Assembly (NCBI GenBank): GCA_030672605.1
Contig: DAOVGE010000044.1
Span: forward strand, 1-13,637
Source: Methanosarcinales archaeon
Lineage (GTDB): Archaea > Halobacteriota > Methanosarcinia > Methanosarcinales > Methanogasteraceae
Reading direction: 5' to 3'
Length of the DNA stretch: 13,637 bases
A program made the position numbers and the translations under genes. Below, one piece after another: positions 1 to 7,594 of this stretch. The notes below the pieces were generated by a model. That model made no database searches. It saw nothing but the letters and a program-made list of their open reading frames with translations, and was not told the origin of the DNA. Position 1 is the first letter of the stretch. Every line of letters begins with the position of its first letter.

Positions 1-2
1 CC

Positions 3-20
3 ATTCGTGTAATTCGTGAT
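3..20 (+). repeat. Short dispersed repeat, ATTCGTG type
   Basis: Two adjacent copies of a roughly 10-base unit (ATTCGTGTA then ATTCGTGAT). The unit resembles the AATCTCGTGG / AATCTTGTGG units found in the other intergenic blocks of this window, so this is probably a diverged or partial member of the same family, cut by the window edge. Confidence 0.4.
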
Positions 21-190
21 AAAAACTGACATAAACTGATAAAATTCCCGGTAAACACCTGGAACTAAAGTGTAACGATTTGGATAAATGAGCAATCTCT
101 TTATAAGTGTTGGTCACTGCAACGCGAGATACCAGAGACCCTAAAAATCGCAGTTTGTGCCGGTCGCTGAGTATATCATCTTCTTGTGCC

Positions 191-241
191 AATCTCGTGG
201 AATCTCGTGGTTTTTTCGCATCAGCTAAACATATACAAAAG
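191..241 (+). repeat. Dispersed intergenic repeat, long subtype (copy 1)
   Basis: Two tandem AATCTCGTGG units, then a T-run with CGCATCA, then GCTAAACATATACAAAAG. The same order recurs with about four mismatches on the minus strand at 8561-8611. A shorter subtype, lacking the T-run and CGCATCA spacer, occurs at 6122-6162 and 8853-8901. The 12-residue translation shared by open frames in two places (around FFASAKHI) comes from this repeat and does not indicate protein homology. Confidence 0.7.
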
Positions 242-351
242 TCTCATATATTGGTTGAGTTTGTATTTTATACCTTGCCGCATGCCTGTAAATGCCATGG
301 GCAAGAATCTCCCGTTCGAGATCAACGAATTATATATAAATCGGTCACACG

Positions 352-2220
352 CTATTCACCCTGACCCAACTGCCCCGGAGGCGAAGGTAGCGTAAAGCAT
401 ATCGCGCATCCACTACCCTTCTCAGACTCCACCCAGACGCGGCCCCCGTGCACCTCGATTATACGTTCCACGATTGCGAGACCCGCACCAGTCCCCTTGC
501 TTCTGGTATTCACCTTGTGAAACAGCCTGAAGACCTTCTCGTGCTGGCTTTTGTCTATCCCGATCCCGTTATCCTTCACAAAGAAGACGGTCTCGTCATC
601 GTCGCAACGATTACCGATCTCGATTCTCGGATGCGCCTCGTCACCCATGTAATTCATGCTGTTCTCAACCAAGTTCGTCAAAACCTCCTCGATTCTCATC
701 CGGTCCACATGAACCACAGGGAAGTCATCGGCAACAGAGACCTCCACGTTCTTCGATGTTATGCTGACTGATTCCTCGTCCAGTACCTCCTCGACGATCT
801 CGCCAAATGGCACATCCTCGGGCGGGTTTACCACGCGACCGATCCGGGATAGCTCCAGTGTGTCGGTTAACAGGTGATCCATCTTCGCTGCCGCCCGCTC
901 TATATACTCCAGATCGCTCTTCATCATCTTGGCGTCATTATCTCCCAGATGCTTTCTGAGCATCTCGGAAAAACCAGTAATCGTTGTGAGCGGCGATCTC
1001 AGGTCGTGAGAGACTGTGTAAGTGAATCGTTCCATCTCTGTGTTCTTTGCTTCAAGCTCTTTTAAGAAGCGTTCTCGTTCCGCCTCAGCGTGTCTGCGCT
1101 CGGTTATGTCACGGGCAATCGCCAGAGAGAGCTTTTTTCCGCCACTTTCAAAGAAACTGCCAGTAACCTCCACAGGCAGAAGTACCCCGTCCCGTCTACG
1201 CTGGTTCACCTCAAACATCGCTTCATGCACCGTCCCGTCCCGAACCTTCAGAAACTCCTCGTATCCAGTGGATTCGGCGTCAATATCAGTGATATTCAGT
1301 TCCAGCAACTCTTCTCTGGTGTAGCTGAGCGATTCGCAAGCCGCCTGATTCACATCCACGAACCTTCCGGTCTCGTCGCTCAGGAATATGGCATCCTCAG
1401 CCGTCTCAAAGAGCGCCCGGTGCCGCTCCTCGCTCGCCCGCAGCGCATCCTCCATCTGTTTGCGGTCGGTGATGTCACGAAAAACCAGAACGACGCCTAT
1501 GATCGCACCATCCTCGTCTCTAATGGGTGCACCGCTGTCATCAATGGGCAGTCTCGTTCCGTCTCTCGCAACAAGGATCGTGTGGTTCGCCAGCCCGACG
1601 ATTGTGCCATCTCGCAAAACCTTTGTTGCAGGACTCTCAACCGGATCACCGGCCACCTCGTTTCTAATATCAAATATCTCCATCAGTGGCTTTCCGATGG
1701 CGTCCTCCTGCGTCCATGCAGTCAGTTTTTCGGCAACGGGGTTCACAAACGTAACGTAACCATCTCTATCAGTAGCAATCACGGCATCACCGATACTCCG
1801 CAGGGTTGTTGCAAGCCACTCCTCACTCTCCCTCAATCTCGCTTCCATTTTGCTCTTGTACAGAGCCATCTCGATTGATGCAAGAAGTTGTCGCTCCCTG
1901 AACGGCTTGACGATGTATGCGTACGGCTCAGTGCTTTTGGCTGCATCGATTAACTCAAGATTCGAATACGCAGTCAAAAATATGATCGGGATGTTAATTT
2001 TCTCTTTTATTTCACCGGAAGCCTCTATGCCGTTTTTCTCCCCCCTCAAGACGATATCCATCAATATCAGATCGGGCTTCAGTTCGAGCGCCATATTCAC
2101 GGCATCATCCGCACGGGAAGCGCGTCCCACAACCTCGTACCCGATATCGGTGATCGCCATCTCCAGGTCTTCGGCTACGATGGCTTCATCTTCGACGATC
2201 AATATCCTTGATCTATTCAC
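352..2220 (-). CDS. Hybrid histidine kinase, REC-PAS-PAS-HisKA-HATPase
   Basis: Cytoplasmic two-component kinase with no membrane segment. Numbered from the GTG at 2220 (622 residues): a receiver domain at about 5-118 with the phospho-acceptor Asp55 in LILMDIV and the conserved Lys105 in VKPF; PAS domains at about 132-255 and 265-376, each ending in a DIT-R linker; a HisKA dimerisation domain with phospho-His405 in VSHDLRSPL; and a HATPase_c domain with N-box Asn516/Asn520, G1 DNGIGI (550-555) and G2 GTGAGLAI. All catalytic motifs are intact. I prefer the GTG start because GGGAGAGGT lies 4 nt upstream; the alternative ATG at 2241 has no such site. The GTG overlaps the stop of the upstream kinase (GTGAATAG), implying translational coupling. 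The N-terminal receiver could accept phosphate from the upstream kinase. There is no DNA-binding domain, so the output must lie elsewhere. Confidence 0.93.
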   Translation of the reverse strand: MNRSRILIVEDEAIVAEDLEMAITDIGYEVVGRASRADDAVNMALELKPDLILMDIVLRGEKNGIEASGEIKEKINIPIIFLTAYSNLELIDAAKSTEPYAYIVKPFRERQLLASIEMALYKSKMEARLRESEEWLATTLRSIGDAVIATDRDGYVTFVNPVAEKLTAWTQEDAIGKPLMEIFDIRNEVAGDPVESPATKVLRDGTIVGLANHTILVARDGTRLPIDDSGAPIRDEDGAIIGVVLVFRDITDRKQMEDALRASEERHRALFETAEDAIFLSDETGRFVDVNQAACESLSYTREELLELNITDIDAESTGYEEFLKVRDGTVHEAMFEVNQRRRDGVLLPVEVTGSFFESGGKKLSLAIARDITERRHAEAERERFLKELEAKNTEMERFTYTVSHDLRSPLTTITGFSEMLRKHLGDNDAKMMKSDLEYIERAAAKMDHLLTDTLELSRIGRVVNPPEDVPFGEIVEEVLDEESVSITSKNVEVSVADDFPVVHVDRMRIEEVLTNLVENSMNYMGDEAHPRIEIGNRCDDDETVFFVKDNGIGIDKSQHEKVFRLFHKVNTRSKGTGAGLAIVERIIEVHGGRVWVESEKGSGCAICFTLPSPPGQLGQGE

Positions 2221-4423
2221 GTCTACCTCTCCCTGTCTCATTATCTATGTCGAATTCTATATTAAATGTCGTCCCCTCGCAACTACTCACCAGTAAGTGC
2301 CCCCGCAACTGATCCTCTACGAGGATTCTCACCAGACGCATGCCGAGTGTTCCGGCTGCATTGATATCGAATCCATCAGGCAGCCCGACACCATCATCAC
2401 TCACAATCAGCCTGCCCTCCCCCTTGTCCGATATGGTGAGGGTAACCTCGATTGTCCCATCTCTTCTCCCGCCAAAGGCGTGTTCCAGCGTGTTTGAGAG
2501 CAGCTCATTGATGATCAATCCGACGGGCATTGCAACCGATATCGGAAACGGATGCTCGTCTATATGAACCGTCTGTGTAATCCTCCTATCACTGACCGGG
2601 TAGCTCCGGAACAACTGATTCAACAGATCGTCTACAAACTTTTTTATATTTATTTCTGATAATCTTCTACTTTCGTACAATTGAGCATGGATGAGTGCCA
2701 TGGCATTCACCCGGTCCCGGGATTCTGATAGTGCCTCGACTGCGCCGGGGTCTCTGGTAGCCCGTGCCTGCATGCTGAGCAGACTCGAGATTACCTGAAG
2801 ATTGTTCTTCACGCGATGATGTATCTCCCGCAGCAAGACCTCTTTCTCTTGCAGGGACTTTATTATCCGATCTTCCGCCAGTTTTCGCTCGGTTACGTCC
2901 TGCAATGTCTCAATCGCGCCGGTGATTCTCCCTTGATTGTCCCGGAGTGGTGCCGCCGTTATAAAGAGCCATTTTCCGCTCTCGCCCAGATTTGGAAAGA
3001 ACCCTTCAGTTCCATAGCCCCCTTCCACGAGATTCGATCCCTCTTGCTCATAGTCGTAGTGCCTTGCCAGTTCCTCCTCAAGCCTCCCCTCTGGTAGATC
3101 ATCCACAACGATATCTGCCATAACCGGTCTCTCTTCTGCGTAGAAAGCCGACCACTGTCTCGCAGTTCCGACTATCTCGCAAGCGGCAAGACCTGTCAAG
3201 GTCTCGCAAGCCCTGTTCCAGTGCGTGACTGTGTGCATCTTGTCGATTACAAACGTCGGAACCGGACTTCCCTCAAGAATCTGCGAAAGCATCTTCTCGC
3301 TCTCGGATAGTGCTTTCTCCGAAACTATGCGTTCATCTTCTATATCTATGCCGTGGAGCGCAAACGCTATGTCAGACGCAACCTCGGTGAAGAGTCCTCG
3401 CTCATCCTCGCCAATATCGGTATCTGCTGCAAGCAATACGACGAGCAGCCCGAATAACCTGCCAGCATGCTCGACACGGGTGATTACGACCTTTTTGCCG
3501 GCATGCATGCCCTCAAAGTTGCGATCTGCATACTCTTCAGATATGTCCACGCTCGTGAGCGCATCCTCCATACCAAGCGCGTCCCCGATAAATGGCGGGC
3601 AATCGCCACCAATCACACGCTCACAGAAGCGCGAGACTCCTTCCACAGAACCGGAACCCCTGGCCGTTGCAAACCCCCCATCCCCCCGCAGGAGTCCGAG
3701 CCACACGAAATCGTAGCCACGTGCGTCCACCAGGGCATCGCAAGATCTCCGGAGGAGCTGATCTCTGTTTTTCTCTACCACGATTAACTGATTAACGTTC
3801 CTGATGGCTTTGAGGACGCTGTTCAAGTGCTTGATGCGATCCTCAGCAGCTCTGCGCTCGGTTATGTCCTCTGCTGCGCAGATCACGTACTCGACATCTC
3901 CGCGGCTATCCAGTCTCGGCGTCCTTGTGATTGCGAGAAGGCGAACGTCTCCGCTGCCGTTTCGTACCCACGCCTCGGTACGAGTCTGTTTTCCAGTTTT
4001 AAATACCTCAATGTTTTTGACGATGCAGATCTCCGATTCTTCTTTTCCGATCAGGTCACATAGATTCCTGTCTTCCAGATCTTCCATCGCAATCCCTAAG
4101 AACTGTGCACGGGCTCTGTTCACCGCGCCATAGGTCACAGCATCAGTCAGGTACCATATCTGGGTCTCGATGTTGTCAAGCAGCAGTCTCTGCTCTTCAG
4201 ACTTCCTGCGCTCCAGTTGAACCAGAAACGTCTGTGCGACGATTCGGATCAGACCACCATCCTTCTCCAGTTCGTTGCATATTCTGGCTATCTCCTCCCC
4301 GGTGTAGCTCGACCTATCTTCCAGTGCTGCGGCGTTTATCTTTTTATTGATGAGTTCTCCGGACGCATCTATGCCGATACTCTGAGCATAAGTGTCTACC
4401 AGCTCACTCTTCCTTATCTTCAT
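2213..4423 (-). CDS. PAS-GAF-PAS sensor histidine kinase, HisKA_2 type
   Basis: Soluble sensor kinase of about 736 residues. In order: an N-terminal helical region (about 1-75) that I do not recognise as a named domain; a PAS domain (about 78-190) ending AAEDITERR; a GAF-like domain (about 205-360); a second PAS domain (about 377-515); a HisKA_2 phospho-acceptor region with EIHHRVKNNLQ at about 534-544; and a HATPase domain with N-box INELLSN, G1 DDGVGLP and G2 TLGMRLV. HisKA_2 is the subfamily with the HRVKNNLQ signature, common in methanogens. No transmembrane helix is visible, so it should sense a cytoplasmic signal. It could start at GTG 4426 or the adjacent ATG 4423; AGGGG lies 8 nt before the ATG. 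It sits 46-49 nt after the FIST gene and overlaps the next kinase, so the three are probably co-transcribed. Confidence 0.93.
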   Translation of the reverse strand: MKIRKSELVDTYAQSIGIDASGELINKKINAAALEDRSSYTGEEIARICNELEKDGGLIRIVAQTFLVQLERRKSEEQRLLLDNIETQIWYLTDAVTYGAVNRARAQFLGIAMEDLEDRNLCDLIGKEESEICIVKNIEVFKTGKQTRTEAWVRNGSGDVRLLAITRTPRLDSRGDVEYVICAAEDITERRAAEDRIKHLNSVLKAIRNVNQLIVVEKNRDQLLRRSCDALVDARGYDFVWLGLLRGDGGFATARGSGSVEGVSRFCERVIGGDCPPFIGDALGMEDALTSVDISEEYADRNFEGMHAGKKVVITRVEHAGRLFGLLVVLLAADTDIGEDERGLFTEVASDIAFALHGIDIEDERIVSEKALSESEKMLSQILEGSPVPTFVIDKMHTVTHWNRACETLTGLAACEIVGTARQWSAFYAEERPVMADIVVDDLPEGRLEEELARHYDYEQEGSNLVEGGYGTEGFFPNLGESGKWLFITAAPLRDNQGRITGAIETLQDVTERKLAEDRIIKSLQEKEVLLREIHHRVKNNLQVISSLLSMQARATRDPGAVEALSESRDRVNAMALIHAQLYESRRLSEINIKKFVDDLLNQLFRSYPVSDRRITQTVHIDEHPFPISVAMPVGLIINELLSNTLEHAFGGRRDGTIEVTLTISDKGEGRLIVSDDGVGLPDGFDINAAGTLGMRLVRILVEDQLRGHLLVSSCEGTTFNIEFDIDNETGRGRRE

Positions 4424-4472
4424 CACATCTTCCCCTCTCTGCTGTATACTTCCGCACCGGCATCATTCATCA

Positions 4473-5690
4473 TCATTCTTTTACTGGCAGAAGCAAAACA
4501 ACGGCTGTTGTGTTGTGAAATCCGCTGAACTTACCGGGCTCCAGCCGGATCTCGCCGTATGTCTCCCATCCCAGGATCGGAACCTGGGGCAGGACGCTCT
4601 TGAAGCCATCCACCGCATCAGAGAATCGCCCCCCGAGCATCAACTGCCTGACTGCGCAATCGAAGACGAGAATTCCGGCAAATTCGGAGTAACCCGCACT
4701 CTCCGCGGATTCCCTTGCTATCTCTGCAGCATCCCTTGCAGCATCGATATGATCTGCGAGGTTGCATCCGTCCATGATCCTGAAGACCGAACCCTCCGCG
4801 ATGCCGCATGTGAAGTTGAGAGATCCGTCGTCGTTTATGCCAACGGGCCACCTGATCTTGTACTGACCCGAATCCTCTGTTGCCAGACCGAGTATGTAGT
4901 TTGTGAAGAACTGCGCAATTTCGGCCGGGTCAATGAGCGTCTCCACGTCTATGCCCCTTTTTCGGGCAACCTCTCTTGTCTCCCTCTTCCAGACATCCCA
5001 GGCAGGACGCCCGTTAATCTCGTAAAGCACGTTGCCCCGGGACCTGGTCACCTTCAACGGTTCGCTCAGAGGGGTGTGTCCGTGCTTAATTCCGGTAAAG
5101 AGGGGCATCTTCGAGGCAAAGAGGCAGACACCGAGCGCATCGGTGCATACGTTGCAATCAACGAAGACGTGGGTCTCTTCCATTCTGAAATTGTCGGCAG
5201 CCATGCCACCAACGATACTGAGTCCATTATCGAGGAGATATGACGCGAGCAGCGTAACCTCCTCACCCACACCTGATAAGCCGTCGATCAGGATGATTGC
5301 GGTCATGTGGGGGTAGCCCTCCACGCTGGTGGGCAGCTTTGCCGCAATCTCCTTTATTGCAGCTTCCGGATCCTCTTTAACGCCTTTCGCAATGGCAGTG
5401 AAGACTTTGATCTCGTCTGATGCGAGCAGACCCACAGCCACGCTTCCGCTCTCGACGCTCTCCTCGGTAAATTCCCCTGCCGAGGAAGCTCCGATCAAAG
5501 GCGCATTTCCAGTGGCTTCCCTTACCGCATCCACCACCTCGTCGTGATCGTATTCGCTTGAGGAATATACGATGGAAAGATCGACCCGATCCGTTCCCAA
5601 TTTCGCTTTTGCCTGCATGACGGCGTCTCTGGCTGTTTCTGTGGCACTGTCGCCACTTTTACTCAAACCAGTTGCTAATATTGTTGACAT
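4473..5690 (-). CDS. FIST-domain small-ligand sensor protein
   Basis: A 405-residue soluble protein with a FIST_N domain (about 36-225, including LSIVYSSSEYD and PLIGASSAGEFTEE) followed by a FIST_C domain (about 226-385, including GILVFDCAVRQLMLG and ILGWETYGEI). FIST domains are proposed sensory modules for small ligands, possibly amino acids, and are often found with or next to signal-transduction proteins. Its place as first gene before two sensor kinases fits a role as the ligand-binding input of that pathway; this is inference from context. The start at 5690 is supported by GGCGGTGA (5700-5707) 9 nt upstream. No signal peptide or membrane helix is visible. The length is typical of stand-alone FIST proteins. 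Confidence 0.92.
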   Translation of the reverse strand: MSTILATGLSKSGDSATETARDAVMQAKAKLGTDRVDLSIVYSSSEYDHDEVVDAVREATGNAPLIGASSAGEFTEESVESGSVAVGLLASDEIKVFTAIAKGVKEDPEAAIKEIAAKLPTSVEGYPHMTAIILIDGLSGVGEEVTLLASYLLDNGLSIVGGMAADNFRMEETHVFVDCNVCTDALGVCLFASKMPLFTGIKHGHTPLSEPLKVTRSRGNVLYEINGRPAWDVWKRETREVARKRGIDVETLIDPAEIAQFFTNYILGLATEDSGQYKIRWPVGINDDGSLNFTCGIAEGSVFRIMDGCNLADHIDAARDAAEIARESAESAGYSEFAGILVFDCAVRQLMLGGRFSDAVDGFKSVLPQVPILGWETYGEIRLEPGKFSGFHNTTAVVLLLPVKE

Positions 5691-5735
5691 GCCCCTTTTT
5701 CACCGCCAGCCTTCTGTTTTAATGTTGGGGGCTAC

Positions 5736-5747
5736 AATTACTTAAGG
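5736..5747 (-). promoter_or_regulatory. Possible TATA element for the FIST-kinase operon
   Basis: On the minus strand CCTTAAGTAATT lies about 50 nt before the FIST start codon. Initiation some 25-30 nt downstream would give a leader of about 20 nt that still contains the GGCGGTGA ribosome binding site. The match to a TATA box is weak, so this is a tentative call based on position and AT-richness. Confidence 0.28.
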
Positions 5748-5833
5748 ATTTTGACCCGACCCGCCCCCCGGTGTCCTTTGTGACCTCTTGGCGGTCATCC
5801 ACAGTTCCAAGTCATACATGCGGAGCAGTATAA

Positions 5834-5853
5834 AATCACGAGATTCTACGAGA
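5834..5853 (-). repeat. Dispersed intergenic repeat, partial copy
   Basis: Read on the minus strand this is TCTCGTAGAATCTCGTGAT, two tandem units of the AATCTCGTGG type with one internal change. It lacks the GCTAAACA tail seen in fuller copies. Confidence 0.45.
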
Positions 5854-5989
5854 TGTTGGTGGTGCATACAAGATATTGGGCACTGTCGATTTGCTCCGAA
5901 AATAAGTGGCACATTTTCTGGTTCTGCCGTTTTCTGCGGTCGATAGCAGTAGCCCGCCCTCGTGTTGCAGCAATCGCGGGCGCCACTCC

Positions 5990-6064
5990 TTCGTCTTTGC
6001 GTCTCTCTCGACTTTCTCGTTAAATCAGAGAAACGCAAAGACGCGATGACGCAAGGGCGCAAAG
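5990..6064. repeat. CGCAAAGACGCG-type hairpin element, diverged copy
   Basis: The left arm (about 5990-6019) carries CTTTGCGTCTCTCTCG and the right arm (about 6034-6064) carries CGCAAAGACGCGATGACG, separated by a TTAAATCAGAGAA loop. Pairing is imperfect, but the composition, the TTAAA in the loop and the repeated CGCAAAG/GACGCG units match the hairpins at 6204-6276 and 8673-8754. Confidence 0.55.
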
Positions 6065-6121
6065 ATTGGAGACCACAGAATCCATCGGAATCAGGCATTT
6101 TATATCCTGCCCCCTCTACTT

Positions 6122-6162
6122 TCTCGTGGAAATCTGTGTAATCTTGTGGTTAGCTAAACACG
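6122..6162 (+). repeat. Dispersed intergenic repeat, short subtype (copy 1)
   Basis: Reads TCTCGTGGAAATCTGTG, then TAATCTTGTGG, then TTAGCTAAACA. It matches the copy at 8853-8901 with one mismatch over about 39 bases. Such similarity between two non-coding places 2.7 kb apart indicates a recently dispersed or homogenised element. Confidence 0.75.
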
Positions 6163-6196
6163 GCACAATCGAAAATCCCAGTGAAATACACTCGGA

Positions 6197-6334
6197 GACT
6201 TTTGTTCTTTGCGCCATCGCGTCTTTCTCATTATTGTTTTCCAATTTAACGAGAAAGGCGAGAGAGACGCGAAGAGTGTTGTCAATCTCGGTCTTCACGT
6301 CTTTCGCATTGTTGTATATCCAACTGACCATTAC
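6197..6334 (-). repeat. Dispersed palindromic element, copy B
   Basis: Read on the minus strand from 6334, it begins GTAATGGTCAGTTGG and aligns nearly end to end with copy A at 8614-8762. Shared features in order are the GTAATGGTCAG start, a CAACAA segment, TTGACAA then ACTCTTCGCGTCTCT, a TCGTTAAA-type loop, a GACGCGA-GGCGC arm and a closing AGAACAAAA. The hairpin arms are at 6204-6229 and 6251-6276. Copy B is about 8 bases shorter in the left arm. No transposase is present. Confidence 0.7.
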
Positions 6335-6390
6335 GGAAATCACTGGATTTCCAGACAGTGTCGCTAAACACGTACTAAAAGATTAACACG

Positions 6391-6424
6391 AAATCTTGTG
6401 GAAATCCATGTAATCTCGTGGTTT
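6391..6424 (+). repeat. Dispersed intergenic repeat (diverged copy)
   Basis: AAATCTTGTGGAAATCC, then ATGTAATCTCGTGG and a T-run. It has the same unit order as the short subtype at 6122 and 8853, but the GCTAAACA tail is missing and it runs into an inverted repeat. Confidence 0.6.
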
Positions 6425-6447
6425 TTGCCAACCAACCACAAGATTAC
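6410..6447. terminator. Inverted repeat downstream of the DUF169 gene
   Basis: The arms GTAATCTCGTGGTT (6410-6423) and AACCACAAGATTAC (6434-6447) pair at 13 of 14 positions around a 10-base loop. It lies 33-70 nt past the stop of the minus-strand DUF169 gene. It could form an RNA hairpin at that 3' end, but it is built from the dispersed repeat and has no clean T-tract, so calling it a terminator is speculative. A smaller palindrome, TACGCA-CT-TGCGTA, lies between it and the gene. Confidence 0.3.
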
Positions 6448-6479
6448 ACGACCTTACGCACTTGCGTAGATCAAACCTC

Positions 6480-7223
6480 TCAGATATTCTTCCTGACGTA
6501 GTCGACGTGCCCCTTCTGCCAGTCGTCCCACCCGGGCGCGCACTCGCTCAACGTCCCGGTGATCTCCTCGAGTAGTTCTGCGGGTATTCCGACCACGAGC
6601 TCGTCATCAGCAAGCCCTGCGTTCTTTGCCGCGCCATCGCACCCGATCGAGACGTTTACGTTGCCAGAGATGTACGGATATGCCGTAGCATCCGCGCACG
6701 TCGATTGTATGCCCGCGAAGTTTGCATTGAACCGTCCGCCATGTCGGTATATCACTGCCTGAACAATCCGCCTCGCTGCGATCACTCCAGCCATGACCAC
6801 AACCACATCCGGTACTGCGCCATCGGGGTCGGTCGGCGCTTTGTCGAGCGGCGCGGTGATCGTTGCGATCGTCGATTTGGGGGCTGGTCGTGGCATATTG
6901 TCAACGACGCGCTTGGCAACACCGAGCGTAACCTCTTTATTCAGCTTGTAATGGTAGAGTGCGCCTGTCTTGAGATTCGGACCGTAATCGATCAGCCCGA
7001 TTGCCGCTGCGCCGCCCTTACACGCGTGTGTGTCTGCGGTTGCAAGGCTCACAGTATCCTCGAATCTGGCATCCTGGAGCATCTGACAGTACCGCCTGGG
7101 CTTCTCAATCTCCGACAGGCTCTCCGGGATGTCCTCTGTTCTCTTTATGAGCGAAACCGCTATCGGTTTTCCTTTTAGTCCTAACAAGTTTACGAGTTTA
7201 TCTGACATTTCTGCATAATCCAT
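6480..7223 (-). CDS. DUF169 family protein
   Basis: A 247-residue protein of the DUF169 family, which is frequent in methanogens and some anaerobic bacteria and has no established biochemical role. It has the family's usual length and look: an N-terminal LLGLKGKPIAVSL segment, RYCQML at about 45-50, HACKGGAAAIGL at about 66-77, a C176-containing STCADA motif and IGCDGA around Cys195. The recurring cysteines (46, 68, 176, 195) might bind a metal or cofactor; that is inference. I place the start at ATG 7223 because GGAGG (7231-7235) lies 7 nt before it. The open frame extends 12 codons further upstream to 7259, but that start would place the ribosome binding site inside the gene. It appears to have its own promoter and so may not belong to the pspA transcript. 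No signal peptide or membrane helix is visible. Confidence 0.88.
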   Translation of the reverse strand: MDYAEMSDKLVNLLGLKGKPIAVSLIKRTEDIPESLSEIEKPRRYCQMLQDARFEDTVSLATADTHACKGGAAAIGLIDYGPNLKTGALYHYKLNKEVTLGVAKRVVDNMPRPAPKSTIATITAPLDKAPTDPDGAVPDVVVVMAGVIAARRIVQAVIYRHGGRFNANFAGIQSTCADATAYPYISGNVNVSIGCDGAAKNAGLADDELVVGIPAELLEEITGTLSECAPGWDDWQKGHVDYVRKNI

Positions 7224-7230
7224 GCCGAAG

Positions 7231-7235
7231 CCTCC
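7231..7235 (-). promoter_or_regulatory. Ribosome binding site deciding the DUF169 start
   Basis: GGAGG on the minus strand, 7 nt before ATG 7223. It rules against the upstream in-frame ATG at 7259. Confidence 0.75.
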
Positions 7236-7270
7236 TTTATGGATAGATGTGAATTCCAATCCCTTTCCGG

Positions 7271-7280
7271 ATATAAATGT
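7271..7280 (-). promoter_or_regulatory. TATA element for the DUF169 gene
   Basis: ACATTTATAT on the minus strand, about 50 nt before the start codon at 7223 and inside the 92-nt gap after pspAA. Initiation about 27 nt downstream (near 7248) would give a leader of about 25 nt containing the GGAGG site, a typical archaeal layout. Confidence 0.5.
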
Positions 7281-7315
7281 TGCTGAAGATTGTGCGATAC
7301 CTGCGGTACTCGGGT

Positions 7316-7594
7316 CTAATCCGGTATGAGTCCCTCTCCGCTGAAGACCTTCGTTGCCTCTGAAAGCGTGAGATCCTCGGGCGGGACGATTAGATCGGAC
7401 TCCACAATGGTCTCAGGGTCAAGAGACTTCCCGTTATCCCGTATCATCGACACAAACTCGCTCAACACGTCTCTGAACCCTGTTTCGTCGCCGGATTCGA
7501 GCAAACTCACGATTTCATTGTCGAGTTTGTTCAGATCGTCCAGCAGATCATCGTTCACCTCGTACTGACCCTCATTTATGATTCTTATGATCAT
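7316..7594 (-). CDS. PspA-associated protein PspAA
   Basis: A 92-residue acidic protein matching the PspAA family pattern: it opens MIIRIINEGQYEVNDDLLDDLN, has a helical middle (VSLLESGDETGFRDVLSEFV) and ends in DLIVPPEDLTLSEATKVF and EGLIPD. PspAA is a small domain repeatedly found next to PspA-family membrane-remodelling proteins in archaea, actinobacteria and others; its exact role is not settled. Here its ATG overlaps the pspA stop in an ATGA junction, so the two should be translationally coupled and made together. GGAGATGGGG just upstream supplies the ribosome binding site from within the pspA 3' end. It has no membrane segment and probably acts as a soluble partner of PspA. Confidence 0.87.
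   Translation of the reverse strand: MIIRIINEGQYEVNDDLLDDLNKLDNEIVSLLESGDETGFRDVLSEFVSMIRDNGKSLDPETIVESDLIVPPEDLTLSEATKVFSGEGLIPD

Larger units (their letters stand above)
1..351. other. Non-coding stretch downstream of the kinase operon
   Basis: I find no convincing gene here. The small open frames in it run through dispersed repeat sequence and have no ribosome binding site. It holds a short ATTCGTG-type repeat at its left end, a longer repeat copy at 191-241, and an AT-rich TATATATA stretch around 330-340 that reads TATA-like on both strands. It follows the last gene of the minus-strand operon, so that transcript must end in or beyond it, but I see no clear hairpin plus T-tract terminator. 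Confidence 0.6.
5691..6479. other. Repeat-rich non-coding block
   Basis: A 789-base stretch with no gene I can support. Several open frames cross it, but they run through palindromic and dispersed repeats, lack ribosome binding sites and resemble no family. It contains three copies of the short AATCTxGTGG repeat family, two hairpin elements rich in CGCAAAGACGCG-like units, one of them within a longer dispersed element, and a hairpin next to the DUF169 stop. The same repeat families fill 8495-8910. Confidence 0.6.

Noticed and set aside
107..395. Two small plus-strand open frames at the left edge
   Set aside because: Part of the translation (FFASAKHI) comes from the dispersed repeat, and the 3' end of each overlaps the kinase gene; no start signal.
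1090..1878. A 262-codon plus-strand open frame antisense to the hybrid kinase
   Set aside because: The opposite strand encodes intact PAS domains over this whole stretch; the antisense translation has no recognisable domain.
4392..5243. A 283-codon plus-strand open frame antisense to the FIST gene
   Set aside because: The minus-strand frame has clear FIST_N and FIST_C motifs and a ribosome binding site; the antisense frame resembles no family and results from codon bias.
5742..6386. Open frames at 5742-6098 (minus), 6066-6386 (plus) and 6116-6343 (minus)
   Set aside because: They run through the palindromic element and dispersed repeats, lack ribosome binding sites and share only repeat-derived residues such as LTRKxRET.
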